From NCBI RefSeq assembly GCF_001949145.1, contig NW_019091362.1, positions 4,267,761 through 4,329,760 on the forward strand: DNA of 62,000 bases, read 5' to 3'. The position numbers and the translations under genes were made by a program. Below are positions 47,764 through 57,769 of the stretch, in pieces (the stretch's first letter is position 1; every line of letters starts with the position of its first letter). The DNA comes from Acanthaster planci. Taxonomy: Eukaryota; Echinodermata; Asteroidea; Valvatida; Acanthasteridae. The notes under the pieces were generated by a model that was given only the letters and a program-made list of their open reading frames with translations, had not been told where the DNA came from and did no database searches.

Positions 47764-49095
47764 TTTACGGCCAATAATGTAACAATCGGTCAATAATGTA
47801 ATACCGGTCGATAATGTGATATAGGCTAAATCGGCCGATAATGTAATACCGGCCGATACTGTAATAACAATCGACCGAGTAACCCAAGCGACCCAAAATG
47901 TAATATAAGTCGGCCGATAATGTAATAACCTAAGACCGGCCGATGTTGTAATTTCATGGAGGCCGATAATGTAATAAGCGTAGATTTGCTTGTTTCTTAG
48001 GCGGCTTTGGGGGACTTAGGTTTTCTTCAAGTTTTCTATGCAGATCTCTCTTATACTCAAGAAACTACAGAAAGCTGAAAAACAAACTTTGCGTACATGA
48101 GAACAATTGAGAATATAATTAGGTGGAAAAGAAGTTGCCATGAGCCAGAACGAGATTTTGACAGGTATGTGCAAGGATGTTTTTCACTTTTTTCGAGGTT
48201 AGAGGCTGTGAATCACAGCATATACTGTTGAACTGAGAGTTCGGATGCTGACCTGCTAGGGGACACTTCTTAGGGGGCATAATATTCATTCTGATGTGAT
48301 GAGCTCCTCATCAAATTGTCAAATTGAGCTAGTGTTCGTATATAACACAACAGTTTCGCTCTACCTGCAAAGTCAGACATGTACTTCGGCAGATCCAGAG
48401 CGTTAAAAGGTACATCTTTACTGTCACGCGACAAGTTAACTGATAACGTCATCGTGACGTGGGTCAGTTTTCGTCCATAACATATCCCTTTTGCGATGTC
48501 TGTAAAGTCTTTACCCAACTTGACACTTTTTTAAAGAAAATATATGGGGCTTTCAAGGAAGCACCTTCCATGTCACGTGATTTGTCAACTGATGACGTCA
48601 TCATGACACGATGTCAGTCTTCATCCTCAACACTTCCCTTTCTAGCTACATGTATTTGCAAAATGTCAACCCAGGAGATACATGCATAGAGCTTTGAAGT
48701 TTGCACCTTAAATGCCAATCAAGCCAAATGGGTGACTGTGCATGTTAATTGAAATCACCTCAACATTAAATAAAAGAACAAGATTTATGTAATGAGGTCC
48801 ACCATAATTCATCTGAGTGTTATATACACCTTGGGAAAATATTATGTCCATGTTCAGTTGATGACAAAAGAATTGAAAAATTGTCACTTCAAAAGCAATA
48901 AGGTAAAATAAGATGGATCTGCAGGGAAAATTCGAAGAAAACCTAAGTCCCCCAAATCCTTCTAAGAAACAAGCAAATCTACGGTTATTACATTATCGGG
49001 TGGTTTTGGGTTATTACATCATCGGTCGATTTTTATTGCATTATCGGCTGGTATTACATTATGAGCCAATTTTTATTACATTATCGGCGGTATTG
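47764..49095. mobile_element. DNA transposon remnant with repeat-array inverted termini
   Basis: The left end carries about nine imperfect units of GGCCGATAATGTAATA (47764-47980). The right end (48980-49095) carries the inverse unit TATTACATTATCGGCC about five times. The terminal inverted repeats are therefore arrays of a 16-17-bp unit. The 1.0-kb interior has no transposase frame and includes two related blocks with CRE-like cores (ATAACGTCATCGTGACG near 48443 and GATGACGTCATCATGAC near 48590). A non-autonomous element of a superfamily I cannot name. Confidence 0.8.
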
Positions 49096-51887
49096 AAATT
49101 TTCAACTTTCATTCCCCTTTGGAAACAATCTGTCACAACCGTGAATAGGAAAGAAAGGGCGACTGGCCAATGGTAGAATTATAAAAAAAAATCATGCAAT
49201 AAGATTTGACCGATTTGTGCAAAGATCGAGGGATCTGCAATCGACCGTTTACGCTTTACAGTTTAACAATGACAATAAACATGCTGCTGAAACGCTCAGT
49301 CAAAATTTGTATATTCGCAGTGTGTGACGATGGTGATGCTTTGTTGTGACACAGGCCAATTCTGGGTAAACCAGCCACTTCAGGGACTGTTAACTAAAGT
49401 GTCCGAGTTGTTTGTGTACCAACCCAGGCTTGAAAAGACTGGGTATTTCCATTTTTTTTTATTCAAACGCATCGTGGAAATCGTGGAAGCTATAGACCCC
49501 ACAAATCATTGATCCATGGGATGTAGAGACTTTGCATCACTCTACCGACCGTAAACACTTTGCGTTTCAGTTCCGTGCTCTCTGACATCTTGGCTTTATT
49601 TCATGGTCATGGTCTCCCTCTTTAAGAAGTGAATATATACAGTAGCAAAGATCATTGATCATTGTTTTGGTAATGTACTGTAGGACATGTTGGATACAAG
49701 AAGCCATATGAGTAAAAGTGAGTCATTTACAGGCCCACTGTATGGGTTCAACCTATCATGTTCAGCAGTGGACGTGTCAAAGGGTCACGGATTTTATGTT
49801 TCATCGGGAAGCCTGAAATTTCCAAGTGGAGCACCGAGTCGTTTCCTTTTCGAGTAGATGAGTGTTAACTTCTGGAATTGTGAATCAGCTGAGGTATCGT
49901 CAAACCTTATCAGCCTAGTCTGGAGGTCTGTATTGTACAGCCGTTTCATGGTTCAGAGGCGGAACCTTATGAGCCTTATTGTGAATTTAGAGATGATCCA
50001 GGAGGCTAAACAGCCCTTTTTAGCTAGGTTTACATTATGTTCCCCGGCGGCCAAGGCAATCACGTTTGCCCGAAACGCAGATTTTTTTTCCTCCATAGTC
50101 ATGTTTTGTTGGGTCCTTCTAAGTTTTCTCACGGTCTATTGTACTGCCCGGGATAAACCATTGTATAGTTTACACATTTCTAAAGGATAGACAGGGCTAT
50201 TGAAGTCGCCTTCAGTTGACTTTTCGAGAGTAATTTATATCATGTTGCATGAAGTTGCCTTGCCTGGCCCGTATCGAACCCTAGCTGAACGCAACGCGCC
50301 GCATCTCACCGGGCCTGTAAACCGTCACACGTTCTTTGATTGAACTCGACGAAGCGGCTACCTTACATCCTAGCTTGCCTTAAGAACCGTGACAAAACGC
50401 GTGCAAGACGGGACAAAACTTGAAAGGACCGTGAGATGCCAGGGAATGCACATGTTTCCCGTCCCACGACGAACCGTCTCCAAGTTTTGTTACAGCCTAT
50501 CACGTACTGCCACGTTTTGTTGCGTTCACCCCATTTTACTACGGGGTTTCTCATCCGCACCGTGACTGCCGGAGCAACATTTTTTGACAGTTTAAAAATC
50601 TCGCCCGGCACCCATGACAATCACGGACTGTCACGTTTGCCCATTCCGTCTCCTCGCGTTGTCTCACGCCCATACCGTTCGGCGGTGGCCAGAAACGCGA
50701 TTGCCGTGCTGGGAACATACTGTAAATCTATAGCTTTAAAAAAGGTACACAATGTCTCCTCAGCCTGTGAGGGATCTCTCTGTTGGTGTTATTCAGGGAC
50801 GATCATGCCAGTATTATGCACGGTGTCAAGTTTTACCTTCTTCCCTTCTCCATGATTGAGGGGACCCTCCGGGTCCTTCGAAACTGTGCGTAGCAGGGCA
50901 AGCCCACGTCGAAGGGTATAGTAAGGGAAATGCCTGTCTCTGGGGCAAAAGCTAAGCACGTAGACAGGGTATGGTTTCATGTGTGCATGTCGTGGGGGCG
51001 AGGGGGCACTTGACCCGCCCATGCTTAAGAGAAAAAAACTATAGAAAAATTAAATAAAAACGGAAAAGGGGAGAGAGAAGGCAAAAGAAACGATAGAAAG
51101 GGAGGTAAAGGATACAAATCACCAGTTTGCTTTAAAACAGCGAGCGTAAGTGATCGCTTTCATCAAAAATTGTCAGTTTTCTGATTAGTGTTAGGATATT
51201 CTTTCCACAGAAACGTCTCTGGCGACGGTCGAGTATGGTTTCCCATGCATTGTAAAATGATACATTTGTCGCATCTAGGTCACATTACAAAACTGACTCT
51301 GAGGAGATTAGCCAGAAACTACTCAATTTAGGAAAAGTATATTGTGACAGCTCAGTGTTTTCATAAGCGATTTTCATCTTTATACATTTTTGAATCACTT
51401 TACAATCTATTTCAATATCCCAAATATGTCTTTATCAGCAACTCAATTTTGCTGTAACTTCTGCATCTTGTTGCATCCTGTCCCTCTTCCGCCGCCTTGG
51501 CCACTCGCCATTGACACTTAATTATGATACCCTGGGTTCCCCGTTGCTGAGTGGGTGTTCTCGTGTGTGTAAAATGTACACGTACAGGGTGTATGTCTGC
51601 TTACTCTGTGCGCTGTGCTGTCACGTGAAGTGTAGGACATGTTAACAACCATAGGCTTTGACTTTGCCTGACTATTGTGCTATTGATCCTCCACACGCAA
51701 ACTGAGCTCAAACGCGTCCCTTGCGAAGGAGAAAAATCCCCAGTCAATTAAATGAAAAGAATGAAAAGAAAAGAAAACGAAAAGTAGAATACAAATGTCT
51801 GATCGAGGTAAGACCATTTCACACGCCCGTCCTCATTTGAAGTGAATCATGAGGGATGGGAAATCCGGAGATGTTGAAACAGCCGCG

Positions 51888-51897
51888 GGGAAATTCC
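51888..51897 (+). promoter_or_regulatory. kappaB-consensus site GGGAAATTCC
   Basis: Fits GGGRNWYYCC, 540 bp upstream of the gene D ATG. The degenerate consensus is expected several times per window by chance. Confidence 0.25.
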
Positions 51898-52438
51898 AGT
51901 CAGCATGCGATGGATAATGATATCAAATTGGAAGTGTAAAATACTGGTATTTAATTGGGTATCATTTACATTCATAGGAGATTTTCATTGCTCATGTGAC
52001 GTACCAATTAATGCCAAAGTAAATAATAATTGACAAAAAATTCTCGGTGTTAATCCCCCTCCAAAAAACCCCTTTATTTCTCGGTGTTTTCCTAAAAAAA
52101 AAGACATTGGAAATTCACAGTTTCCTGTTGCTTGCATTAGTTATTGATGCTTTTAATCGACAGACAGGGGTATTTTTCTCTGGGAATTCCACCCATCCTA
52201 TTTTTGTGCCTCACAAATTATGCACAACAGCGCAACTATTGTTCGCGATACCGATACAGACTGAGCCCATGGTTCAAAAGACGCTTTTGTAAATAACAGA
52301 ACCGAATTCAGTGCTTGCGTTTTTGGCATTGTGTGCGGTATATCACAATTCGTGACTGTGTGACTGAGGCCATCCGCGTATTAAATGACATTGCCGTATC
52401 CTTGTTTTACTCGTAGCTACTCCTGGGTTTGCGCAACG

Positions 52439-52508
52439 ATGAATCCAGTGGTCGTCGCCGTGACCGTAGGCCTGTCCCTGGTATGCCTCACAGGACAATT
52501 TGGCACAG
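52439..52508 (+). CDS. gene D, signal-peptide exon
   Basis: A 70-bp coding exon from ATG 52439 to ACAG|GTATGG, phase 1. It encodes M-N-P-V-V-V-A-V-T-V-G-L-S-L-V-C-L followed by T-G-Q-F-G-T-G, a standard cleavable signal peptide. Length and phase equal the gene C leader exon. An acceptor-like TACTCGTAG lies 23 bp upstream of the ATG. The predicted product with the short terminal exon is 355 aa. Confidence 0.78.
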
Positions 52509-53377
52509 GTATGGTATAAATTGTAGAAATGGATCTAAAGGTCCCCTGGGATTGTCAGCATTCAGGCTTTACACAGACATTTTCATCCTTATACGCGTGG
52601 CTAGACGCGGCGGCAGCCCGGGCTAGGCTGCGCTGACGCCGCTGAGGCACGGCGCGGCGTTTAGTGACTGATTTCATTCTTCAAATGTTGCTGTGTAAGC
52701 TGTCCGGAGTATAAATCGCAGGGACATTTTCAACGTGAGAATCAACGTATAAGCGGCGGCTTGTATTACGGAAATTGAGATATATTTGAAAAATATAAAA
52801 ACAACACAAAACACCACCAACGAACGAAACTCGTAAGCGTGGGGGGGGGTTCGTTCGAACCCCCGACCCCCCAGCCTACGGGCCTGAGTTGTAGGCATTG
52901 CATAACCTAGTTGATTTTGCCTCAAAACAGAAATTTGAAAAAAAGTTATGATATTGGGCCAAAGTGTCTGTTCATGAAACCAATGACAATTCGCTCCGCT
53001 CGACTCTCTACTTTCCCGGTGTTTTGTTATGTATTTTCTTTCTTTTCCTTTTTTTTTTCATGTGTGTGTGTTTTTGTAGTATAGAAGCATAGTACGATGG
53101 CAGACTGCATTGACGTTTTATCTCCCAAGGGAAGATCCGATATTGAATGACGGGAGCCAAAGTGCCCCCCCCCCACCTAAAAGAAGGGATTGTTCAGACA
53201 GACAGGTGTTTTGGGGCACTATTTTGATTTCCTTTCATTCCCAGTGTGTGTTAAAAGCCCCTAACTTTTACCCGTCCCTCAGAACGGTCATAAAGAAGGT
53301 CACGTATGGACATTCTCCCCTGACAAAACTCCTTCTAGATCGTCCTTCACATTCCCCACCGTTTTGTATTCATTCAG

Positions 53378-53731
53378 AAGCATCTGCAGCGGCTATCATC
53401 GTTACTCCGCCAGGGGTCTGTGTCTCGCCCGGGGAATATTTCCAACTGAAGTGGACAGCCAAGAGGGCGCACCCGACGGATTCACTCCAAGTCCACTGCG
53501 AGAGACAGAATGGAGAGAGGATCACTATCGACGGTCCCTCAAGTAACTTCACCACGGCCAGCACCAGATGCTGCGACGCTGAAACGGCATGCGTGCTGGA
53601 AACCACACTGACAGGGGTAGCTTCCGGCGATTCTGGCTTTTATTGGTGCGTGGCAAGCACGGATGGCGAAGCCACCCTACACAGTGCAAGCAACGTACCC
53701 AAGGCATACATTTGGGTGAGCAACGTCACAG
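53378..53731 (+). CDS. gene D, V-like Ig domain 1 exon
   Basis: A 354-bp exon (acceptor GTATTCATTCAG, donor ACAG|GTTAGT, phase 1 at both ends). A second in-phase acceptor 12 bp later (ATCTGCAG, exon start 53390) would remove four residues. Landmarks: A'-strand G-V-C-V-S-P-G-E, B-strand Y-F-Q-L-K-W-T-A where tryptophan replaces the canonical cysteine, H-C-E-R-Q, the loop T-R-C-C-D-A-E-T-A-C, E-strand L-E-T-T-L-T-G and F-strand G-D-S-G-F-Y-W-C-V. The F-strand cysteine remains, but its usual partner is gone, so another cysteine must pair with it. Sequons N-F-T and N-V-T. Confidence 0.88.
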
Positions 53732-54304
53732 GTTAGTGACGGTCTCTGTTTTATTTACATAATGCTATCCGCTGTGAGCACCCCCTCATCAGTTGAAAAT
53801 GACCATGACGGTGAGGGATGGGGAATCATGAGGGATATCCCCCTTTTTTCGGGGGGGAGGAAGGATCACCCCCTCCCCCACTGCCACTGCCAGGACTTTC
53901 CTGGGGGGGTAAAGCAGTCATTAGCAGCAAACTGATAAATCATTACGGGTTGAAGAGAGACCTCTTCTGAGGTATTTTCAAGCAAACTGGTGATTTTCTT
54001 CCGCTTTCCTCCTTTTTTGTTTTTATCGCGTTTTCTTTCTTTTTCTATCATTTTTGAGGAGGGATAAGCACCCCCCTTCCGCGGTGCCGGGGCTTCTATC
54101 ACTGTAGATTGTTGCCCTTACCGTTGAGTTGTTTTATTTTTGGGGGGGGGAATTCACATCAATGTTATAGTTATTTGTGTTTCAATTTAAGCTGCATGGT
54201 TTGGTGATTGTTTCTTTCAGATTAAGAGCTCATTTTTGGAGACGAGAGGGGCTATCTTTGTCTGACCCATCTCATGACTGTTTGATTTTGTACAATTTCG
54301 ACAG

Positions 54305-54625
54305 TGTTTTCCCTGTCAGAGCACAACAAACTGATCACACCGGGCCTGAGCGAGAGTATAACCTTCGAACTAAAGTGTGACTTCAGTGGATTTTTCGAGG
54401 TCTGGGCAGACCTTGAAAACGGTGAAAGCAGACAGCTAGAACACATCTGGGAATGGGAGGATCGTAGTTCAGACGGGGCACCTTTTATCCAGGGGAAAGC
54501 CGGTCAGCGTCCGGTACTTGTGTTCCCCTCCCCGCGCTGTCGGGATCAAGGGCTGTATCGCATCACCTACCGGGCTAGTAGGTTCTACAAGCCCGTCAAA
54601 ACTGTACGGTATCTGCGAATAACTG
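54305..54625 (+). CDS. gene D, divergent Ig-like domain 2 exon
   Basis: A 321-bp exon (acceptor AATTTCGACAG, donor ACTG|GTGAGA, phase 1 at both ends). It begins V-F-S-L-S-E-H-N and has B-strand I-T-F-E-L-K-C-D-F, a long charged central part (W-E-W-E-D-R-S-S-D-G), and V-F-P-S-P-R-C-R-D-Q-G-L-Y-R-I-T, ending L-R-I-T-G. As in gene C the F-strand cysteine position holds a hydrophobic residue (I), and a cysteine sits eight residues earlier. Only two cysteines are present, so they presumably bridge the B strand to the E-F turn. There is no N-glycosylation sequon in the domain core. Confidence 0.82.
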
Positions 54626-55743
54626 GTGAGACAATAAGTCAAATCGGTGTAAAAACAAATCATTGCGTCATCATGATGGAAATAAGTTTCAACTTGTTGG
54701 GCTGTATTATTTCAACGTAGAGGTTGTTACATCTAAACGTTCCCCAGAGAAGGTTTTAGATCATAAACTTAGTAAACTACGTAGGGCTTATCTGGCTTTC
54801 CTTTTTCCAGATTTACAAAAGTCACTACGGAGCCATTGGTATTGCAAAGTTGATTTCGTTGTTTGTTCATTTTCCTCAGCAAAATCTTTACGACCAGTTA
54901 CATTTCCTGCCATAAACTAGCTTATCTCACCCTGGGAAGAGTGAGCGGCCTCTTTTGGCGAGTCCATTAGAGCTAATTAATGTGTAATTTTTGTTTTCGT
55001 CCAAATGCAACGACTGTTTATCATATCCTACCCCTGTACAAGCTGAAAAACCTGGTTTAGTCACTTTACAGCCAGGGCCTCCCCTAGCCAGAAAAAATAT
55101 TTAAAAATCCAGCCGGTTTCCAGCCAGCCTCCAGCCAACTCCCATAAGGCTGTGTGCTAAGTGGCCCCCTTGTGTACAATCTAATGGATCGTTTACAAAA
55201 CGGTGCCTGGGGGCAGACAGTGGAATGTTTCTTATCAGTGACAGCTGTCTGGAACTTGTCAGAGGCCTCTTTCGGCTGTCTTTGAAGTGTTATTTTGGGT
55301 GGGGGTGTTGTTGTGGTGGTGTGGCTTGGCTGGTGCGTGGCGAGGCCCCCCCTCAAATCGGGATAGTCTGGGATTACCCCCCCCCCGGTACTGTGATGTA
55401 CTTTTCGTGGTTTTTCAGAGCTGTAGAGGCTAGGGGACAACCACTGAAGCATTTATTTACCTTTAGGACGGACTAAGGGCCCTGCAACCCTGAGAAATGA
55501 TACGGACTCACCTGGCGAGGCCGGTCCAGAGACCGTGTAAAGAAAAAATCATAACCGCGTCCCAAAATGTGATGTACAATTCTGTCTTCAATCGCAATTA
55601 AATTATGATAATAATTGTGTGAAAGTGAGTTGCCATGGTCATCACTGACAGATGTAAGATCTGGATTCATTTCCGACCTCCTTCCTGAAAACTCCAATTA
55701 AACAGTGTAAATATAAATTAGTATTTTAATTTTTCTTGCTTAG

Positions 55744-55818
55744 TCAATGATACTTGCTCGGAATTAGACAAGAAGATAAAGACATCCCCAACCACAAGTT
55801 CCAAGATAACAACCAATG
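55744..55818 (+). CDS. gene D, stalk exon
   Basis: A 75-bp exon, acceptor TTTCTTGCTTAG, donor AATG|GTAAGT, phase 1 at both ends. It encodes V-N-D-T-C-S-E-L-D-K-K-I-K followed by a Ser/Thr/Pro spacer likely to be O-glycosylated. It holds one cysteine and one sequon (N-D-T) where the other paralogues have a C-C pair. Confidence 0.72.
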
Positions 55819-56271
55819 GTAAGTTTCTGATGGCCACATCATGGTTGTCATGGGGGTCGGAAAGTGTCCTGTTTTCACCAAGATTATCAAGAATTCACTA
55901 TTCACGCTGTCATGAATTAGTGTTTCCTAATACAAATTTGAAGACCAAAACCAACCGACTTCGGTCCGTTGAAGTGGCCGAAGCTTCCTTTGGCAGCCTT
56001 TTCCACATTTTTCCCCGACCATGTAACCATACAAGAGTGTGCTTTTTGGGGGTAACTACAGGTATTTAATTTAAGCTCGCATTGTAATCTGAGTTGCCTT
56101 CGAGCTTTACACATTGTGGCAGTGATCAGACATTGATTTGTCCATTATGTCAAGCCTGTGGCAGCGTCCCAAACAGGCTTCCGGAGCAACAGCTATAGGT
56201 CTACCCGCCTCGAGCAGAATCACCCCCTCATCGGTTGGTAGCGATGCGGCTGCAACGCATGCATTTCATTG

Positions 56272-56488
56272 TCTGAAGAGAGGGTTTGTGGCAACATGTC
56301 ATGTGGATAGATCTTTTTTTGGAAGAGGTATGGTTCTGGTAAGAACCGTTGAGTGTGAACTCGACGTTTGAGGATGACTAGAGCACACGGATCTAACCGT
56401 TGAGTACACACTCGACGGTTATCAGAACCATACCTCTTTTAAAAAGAGAGCTACCCACATTTTGTTACCGCAAGCCCTCTCTTCAGTC
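56272..56488. mobile_element. foldback (inverted-repeat) element in gene D intron
   Basis: Two imperfect inverted arms of about 95 bp. The left runs from TGAAGAGAGGGTTTGTGGCA through GAGGTATGGTTCTG to GAGTGTGAACTCGACG. The right is its mirror, ending AAGCCCTCTCTTCAGTC. Only about 25 bp of spacer separate them, so a strong cruciform or RNA hairpin could form. Noncoding. It lies in the intron just before the TM exon. Confidence 0.75.
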
Positions 56489-56847
56489 TATCTCCACCGT
56501 GCAAAGCTTCAAGTCAGTTCACTGCCGTTTGTGAACCAACGAAGTGCAGTTCCTACCGAAGGAGCACGGTTGCTGGGAAAATTGCGCTCTCTCTTTGTCA
56601 AGCTTGTGGCTCATTGTCTGCGCGTCTCCGCTTATTTCCAAAGGAGTGAAGACCTAGACCTAGCTCTAGACAACAGGTTCAGATGCAGCCTTAATCAAGC
56701 AACGCGCACGGCACCAGTTTATTTCGTCAAAATGTATTTTATTGGAGATCAACTCCGAGTGCCCAAACGCTTCTACTTAGGATATTTCACAAGGTGGGTC
56801 AATAATTATAACTGTACACTGATATATACATTTCCAATCTGATCTAG

Positions 56848-57049
56848 ATGCTGTTAGCAAAAATGAACGATACAGTCCAGCCAACGATTCGGCTACAAGA
56901 TGTGATGCGAGCCAACGCGACAACAGTGAAACCAAGGGGTACATCTTTGGTTTGGGAATAGCGGCTCTCCTCTTGGTTCTGTTGTTACTCGCTTGTGGGT
57001 ATCTCTTTTACCAAAATCGTCGACTCAAGGCAGTTGGAATGGGTCAGAG
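56848..57049 (+). CDS. gene D, transmembrane exon
   Basis: A 202-bp exon, acceptor AATCTGATCTAG entered in phase 1, donor AGAG|GTAGGC left in phase 2. It encodes a hydrophilic juxtamembrane region with one cysteine (S-A-T-R-C-D-A-S-Q-R-D-N-S) and two sequons (N-D-S and N-S-E is not one, so only N-D-S counts), the helix I-F-G-L-G-I-A-A-L-L-L-V-L-L-L-L-A-C-G-Y and the inner flank L-F-Y-Q-N-R-R-L-K. Same position and phases as in B and C. Confidence 0.85.
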
Positions 57050-57326
57050 GTAGGCAAAAGTGTCACATCTTTTCTACTCTGTTGTTCATCTGAAAAGTTC
57101 CAAACTTAGGCCTTTTCCCCCGAATATGCTGTACGTAGCATCAATTTTGGAGCAAGTTTCACGGAACAGAGAAAACCCATTTGCTTGCATGGCAGTAAAT
57201 TTCCCGTCTCTTAAACTGGCATTGAGTCCTTCTCTGTTTGCATTTTGGAATGCAATCTGATTAAGAAAATCAGACCGAAATGTACTCGCGTCGTCATTTA
57301 GACCACTTCCCTCTCGTCCTCTCTAG

Positions 57327-57372
57327 TGACACAAATGACGAGACTGTCATGGAGCCTCTTAACGTCCAATGA
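57327..57372 (+). CDS. gene D, cytoplasmic exon (short reading; longer reading to 57610 possible)
   Basis: Acceptor CTCGTCCTCTCTAG. In phase 2 the exon encodes S-D-T-N-D-E-T-V-M-E-P-L-N-V-Q and stops at TGA 57370-57372. A different frame stays open for about 90 codons to TAA 57608-57610, ending S-R-S-S-S-L-R-R-M. It would be entered in the right phase if the AG at 57341-57342 were the acceptor (exon from 57343). The long frame is protein-like and coincides with a GC-richer stretch, so the longer tail may be the real or an alternative one. Confidence 0.55.
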
Positions 57373-57763
57373 GCGGGTGGCCGGGATTGACAGTGATATG
57401 GTCACTTTCGGTGTTCTGCAAAATTCGGACTCTCGCAAACTCTCGTCCTTCCTTGGTGACTTCCCAGGCTCACATAAGTGTCACACAAGAGGTGCGATGG
57501 AAGTCAAGCGTGTAATGGCCAACGAGCCCATTTTTTCAGGGTCCAACTTTCGCACTTCACCGATTGCCTATAGAGACGAATCGAGGAGCAGCAGTTTGCG
57601 GAGGATGTAACATTTAAGACATTGCTATGGTTTAGTAGAATACATTTTACGTTGTTGAAATTAAGCGGTAGTGCTCACAAGGTGTCGGCTGAAATTTATT
57701 CGGTACAAGTTTTGACTCCCAGATGGTACACGTCATGCTGTTTACGTAATTATTTATCATGAA

Positions 57764-57769
57764 AATAAA
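57764..57769 (+). terminator. poly(A) signal of gene D
   Basis: Overlapping AATAAA motifs (GAAAATAAAAATAAAAC) 392 nt after the short stop codon and 154 nt after the long one. Confidence 0.55.

Larger units (their letters stand above)
42274..52438. other. C-D intergenic interval
   Basis: No supported protein gene. It contains a GATGAGGGGTG-type repeat (42480), an AATAAA at 43352 that could end gene C, a CAACAA-type simple repeat (45420-45470), a candidate noncoding exon donor (45708), a kappaB palindrome (46643), a 1.3-kb inverted-repeat transposon (47764-49095), a possible tRNA-derived SINE fragment (about 50250-50340, minus strand, GGTTCGATACGGG) and a kappaB-consensus site at 51888. Confidence 0.5.
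52509..57326 (+). other. gene D introns
   Basis: Introns 52509-53377, 53732-54304, 54626-55743, 55819-56847 and 57050-57326. They contain G/C homopolymers (52843, 53170, 54140, 55377), a GATGAGGGGGTG-type repeat on the minus strand (53776 and 56212) and the foldback element at 56272-56488. No copy of the A/B tail exon was found between the stalk and TM exons. Confidence 0.6.

Noticed and set aside
50250-50340. tRNA-like B-box GGTTCGATACGGG on the minus strand
   Set aside because: No cloverleaf with a proper acceptor stem could be drawn. At most a SINE fragment.
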